Source: an uncultured Eubacteriales bacterium
Lineage (GTDB): Bacteria > Bacillota > Clostridia > Oscillospirales > CAG-272
Length of the DNA stretch: 32,682 nucleotides
Direction of reading: 5' to 3'
Assembly: GCA_900547725.1 (NCBI GenBank)
Contig: URHR01000016.1
Location: 1-32,682 of the forward strand
Positions within the stretch are counted from its first letter, which is position 1; every line of letters starts with the position of its first letter. The translations under genes and the position numbers were made by a program. The notes under the pieces were generated by a model. That model worked only from the letters and a program-made list of their open reading frames with translations, had not been told where the DNA came from and searched no databases. Below are positions 31,841-32,682 of the stretch, one piece after another.

Positions 31841-32493
31841 ACCACACCACCAAAAAAGCAGTTATCTTCGATCTGGACGGCACGTTGGTAGACAACCGCG
31901 CGTCTTTCGCCAAGGCATATCGTGCCATGTGCACACGCTATCCGAATCTGTTTGACGAACAGGACGGTGAAGCCGAACAGCTTCTGATCCGGTTCTACCG
32001 TTCTTCCTTCGCGCGCGATGCCTATCGCGCGCTCTGCGACCACCTCGCCCCGCATCGGCTCCCCCCGATGGAACTTCTGCGAAAAGAATGGGGCATGACC
32101 TATGCCGAAAACGCGATTGCCCTCCCCTGCGCAGAAGGAACCCTGCAGTATCTGCGCGAAAAAAGCTATCGGATCGGACTTCTGACCAACGGTGATTCCG
32201 CCCGCCAGTGGGCAAAGATTCATTCCTGCGGATTGTGCACATACTTTGACCACATCATTGTTTCGGGGGATTACCCGTTTGAAAAGCCGGACCCCGCCAT
32301 TTACAGGCTGTCGCTGGAAGGGCTTGGGGTCACCGCGGACGAAGCGCTGTTTGTCGGCGATACCGTCGAGACAGACATCGACGGTGCAAAGCAGGCGGGA
32401 ATCGACTCGCTCTGGCTAACCAAGCAAACCGAAAACACGGCAGGAGCAACCTATCTTGCCGAATCGGTTCTCTTTCTTCAAACGATTCTGTAA
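31837..32493 (+). CDS. HAD superfamily phosphatase (phosphoglycolate/YjjG-like)
   Basis: A 218-residue HAD hydrolase. Motif I is FDLDGT (nucleophile Asp12, acid/base Asp14), motif II LLTNGD, motif III the Lys in FEKPDPAIY and motif IV GDTVETDIDGAKQAG. The helical cap between motifs I and II (about 25-100) is subfamily IA, as in phosphoglycolate phosphatase and the pyrimidine 5'-nucleotidase YjjG. The substrate cannot be set from sequence. It overlaps the upstream membrane protein gene by 4 bp and ends just before a terminator. Confidence 0.9.
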   Translation: MNHTTKKAVIFDLDGTLVDNRASFAKAYRAMCTRYPNLFDEQDGEAEQLLIRFYRSSFARDAYRALCDHLAPHRLPPMELLRKEWGMTYAENAIALPCAEGTLQYLREKSYRIGLLTNGDSARQWAKIHSCGLCTYFDHIIVSGDYPFEKPDPAIYRLSLEGLGVTADEALFVGDTVETDIDGAKQAGIDSLWLTKQTENTAGATYLAESVLFLQTIL

Positions 32494-32497
32494 AAAA

Positions 32498-32530
32498 AGC
32501 CGTGCATTTTGAATGCACGGCTTCCTTTTT
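32498..32530 (+). terminator. Intrinsic terminator of the HAD phosphatase operon
   Basis: An 11-bp perfect stem (AGCCGTGCATT 32498-32508 with AATGCACGGCT 32512-32522, 3-base loop) is followed by TCCTTTTT, 4 bases after the stop codon. Confidence 0.9.
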
Positions 32531-32553
32531 CGTTCGATTTCTTCCGATAGACC

Positions 32554-32587
32554 AAAAAAGAACCGTGCGATCACACGGTTCTTTTTT
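32554..32587. terminator. Second, bidirectional intrinsic terminator
   Basis: A 14-bp perfect stem, AAAAAAGAACCGTG (32554-32567) with CACGGTTCTTTTTT (32574-32587). Both strands end in a run of six T, so it can stop transcription both ways. Confidence 0.85.
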
Positions 32588-32592
32588 ATAAT

Positions 32593-32682
32593 CTGTCTGC
32601 CCATAGAAAATCGAACAAAGAGGAAGAAAAGGGAGTTAAGCGAAACTCGAAACTAATCAAATGAACCATTGGAGGTTCAAGC
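32593..32682 (+). other. Leader of the next gene beyond the window
   Basis: No gene is complete here. GGAGG at 32671-32675 placed at the window end suggests a start codon just beyond 32682. Confidence 0.3.

Overview
The window looks like chromosomal DNA of an anaerobic, GC-rich member of the Clostridia, probably gut-associated. Evidence: a single-chain pyruvate:ferredoxin oxidoreductase, strong AGGAGG-type ribosome binding sites, near-consensus sigma-A promoters (TTGACA/17 bp/TATAAT), many lipoproteins with LxxC lipoboxes, a small alarmone synthetase, an ammonia-dependent asparagine synthetase and several families of dispersed inverted-repeat elements. I cannot name a genus, and the order is only a guess (Oscillospirales or Christensenellales type).

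Layout. (1) 1-6082, plus strand: a conserved noncoding element at the left edge, an alpha/beta hydrolase, the ruvX/yqgF resolvase, an anchored unknown protein, mreC-mreD and a RelQ-type (p)ppGpp synthetase. Two short A+T-rich nuclease genes (DUF559 and GIY-YIG) are interspersed and sit next to inverted-repeat elements. (2) 6128-10319: a 309-bp nested inverted-repeat element, then a clean promoter-gene-terminator unit for pyruvate:ferredoxin oxidoreductase. (3) 10382-20372, plus strand: a secreted/carbohydrate locus starting from a TTGACG/TATAAT promoter. It encodes a metallo-beta-lactamase-fold lipoprotein, an orphan solute-binding lipoprotein, a 781-residue secreted protein with two internally duplicated module types, a 43-residue peptide with a Gly-Gly-Gly motif, an SGNH/sialate-esterase-like lipoprotein that has lost its catalytic residues, an AraC regulator and a GH127 (DUF1680) glycosidase, and it ends in a strong terminator. 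(4) 20403-24002: another inverted-repeat element, an ABC-F ATPase and an S24/LexA-like repressor on the minus strand. A perfect divergent promoter drives a 38-residue peptide and a sigma-region-4-like protein. (5) 24007-27967: a second copy of the left-edge noncoding element, a promoter followed by a truncated serine-dehydratase start, then CPBP protease, tadA, asnA and a transglutaminase-like lipoprotein. (6) 28021-31086: a second copy of the 309-bp element, guaB (minus) and an M14 carboxypeptidase (minus). (7) 31172-32682: a six-helix membrane protein, a HAD phosphatase and two tandem terminators.

How they fit together: most single genes are housekeeping (replication/recombination, cell shape, alarmone, purine and asparagine synthesis, tRNA editing). 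The accessory content is the extracellular carbohydrate locus, the repressor/sigma-like switch and the repeat families. The most unusual signals are the two MITE-like families with near-perfect long terminal inverted repeats and their association with tiny nuclease genes, the small GGG peptide inside the secreted-protein operon, the predicted inactive esterase, and a pair of homologous noncoding elements whose leading hairpins differ in sequence.
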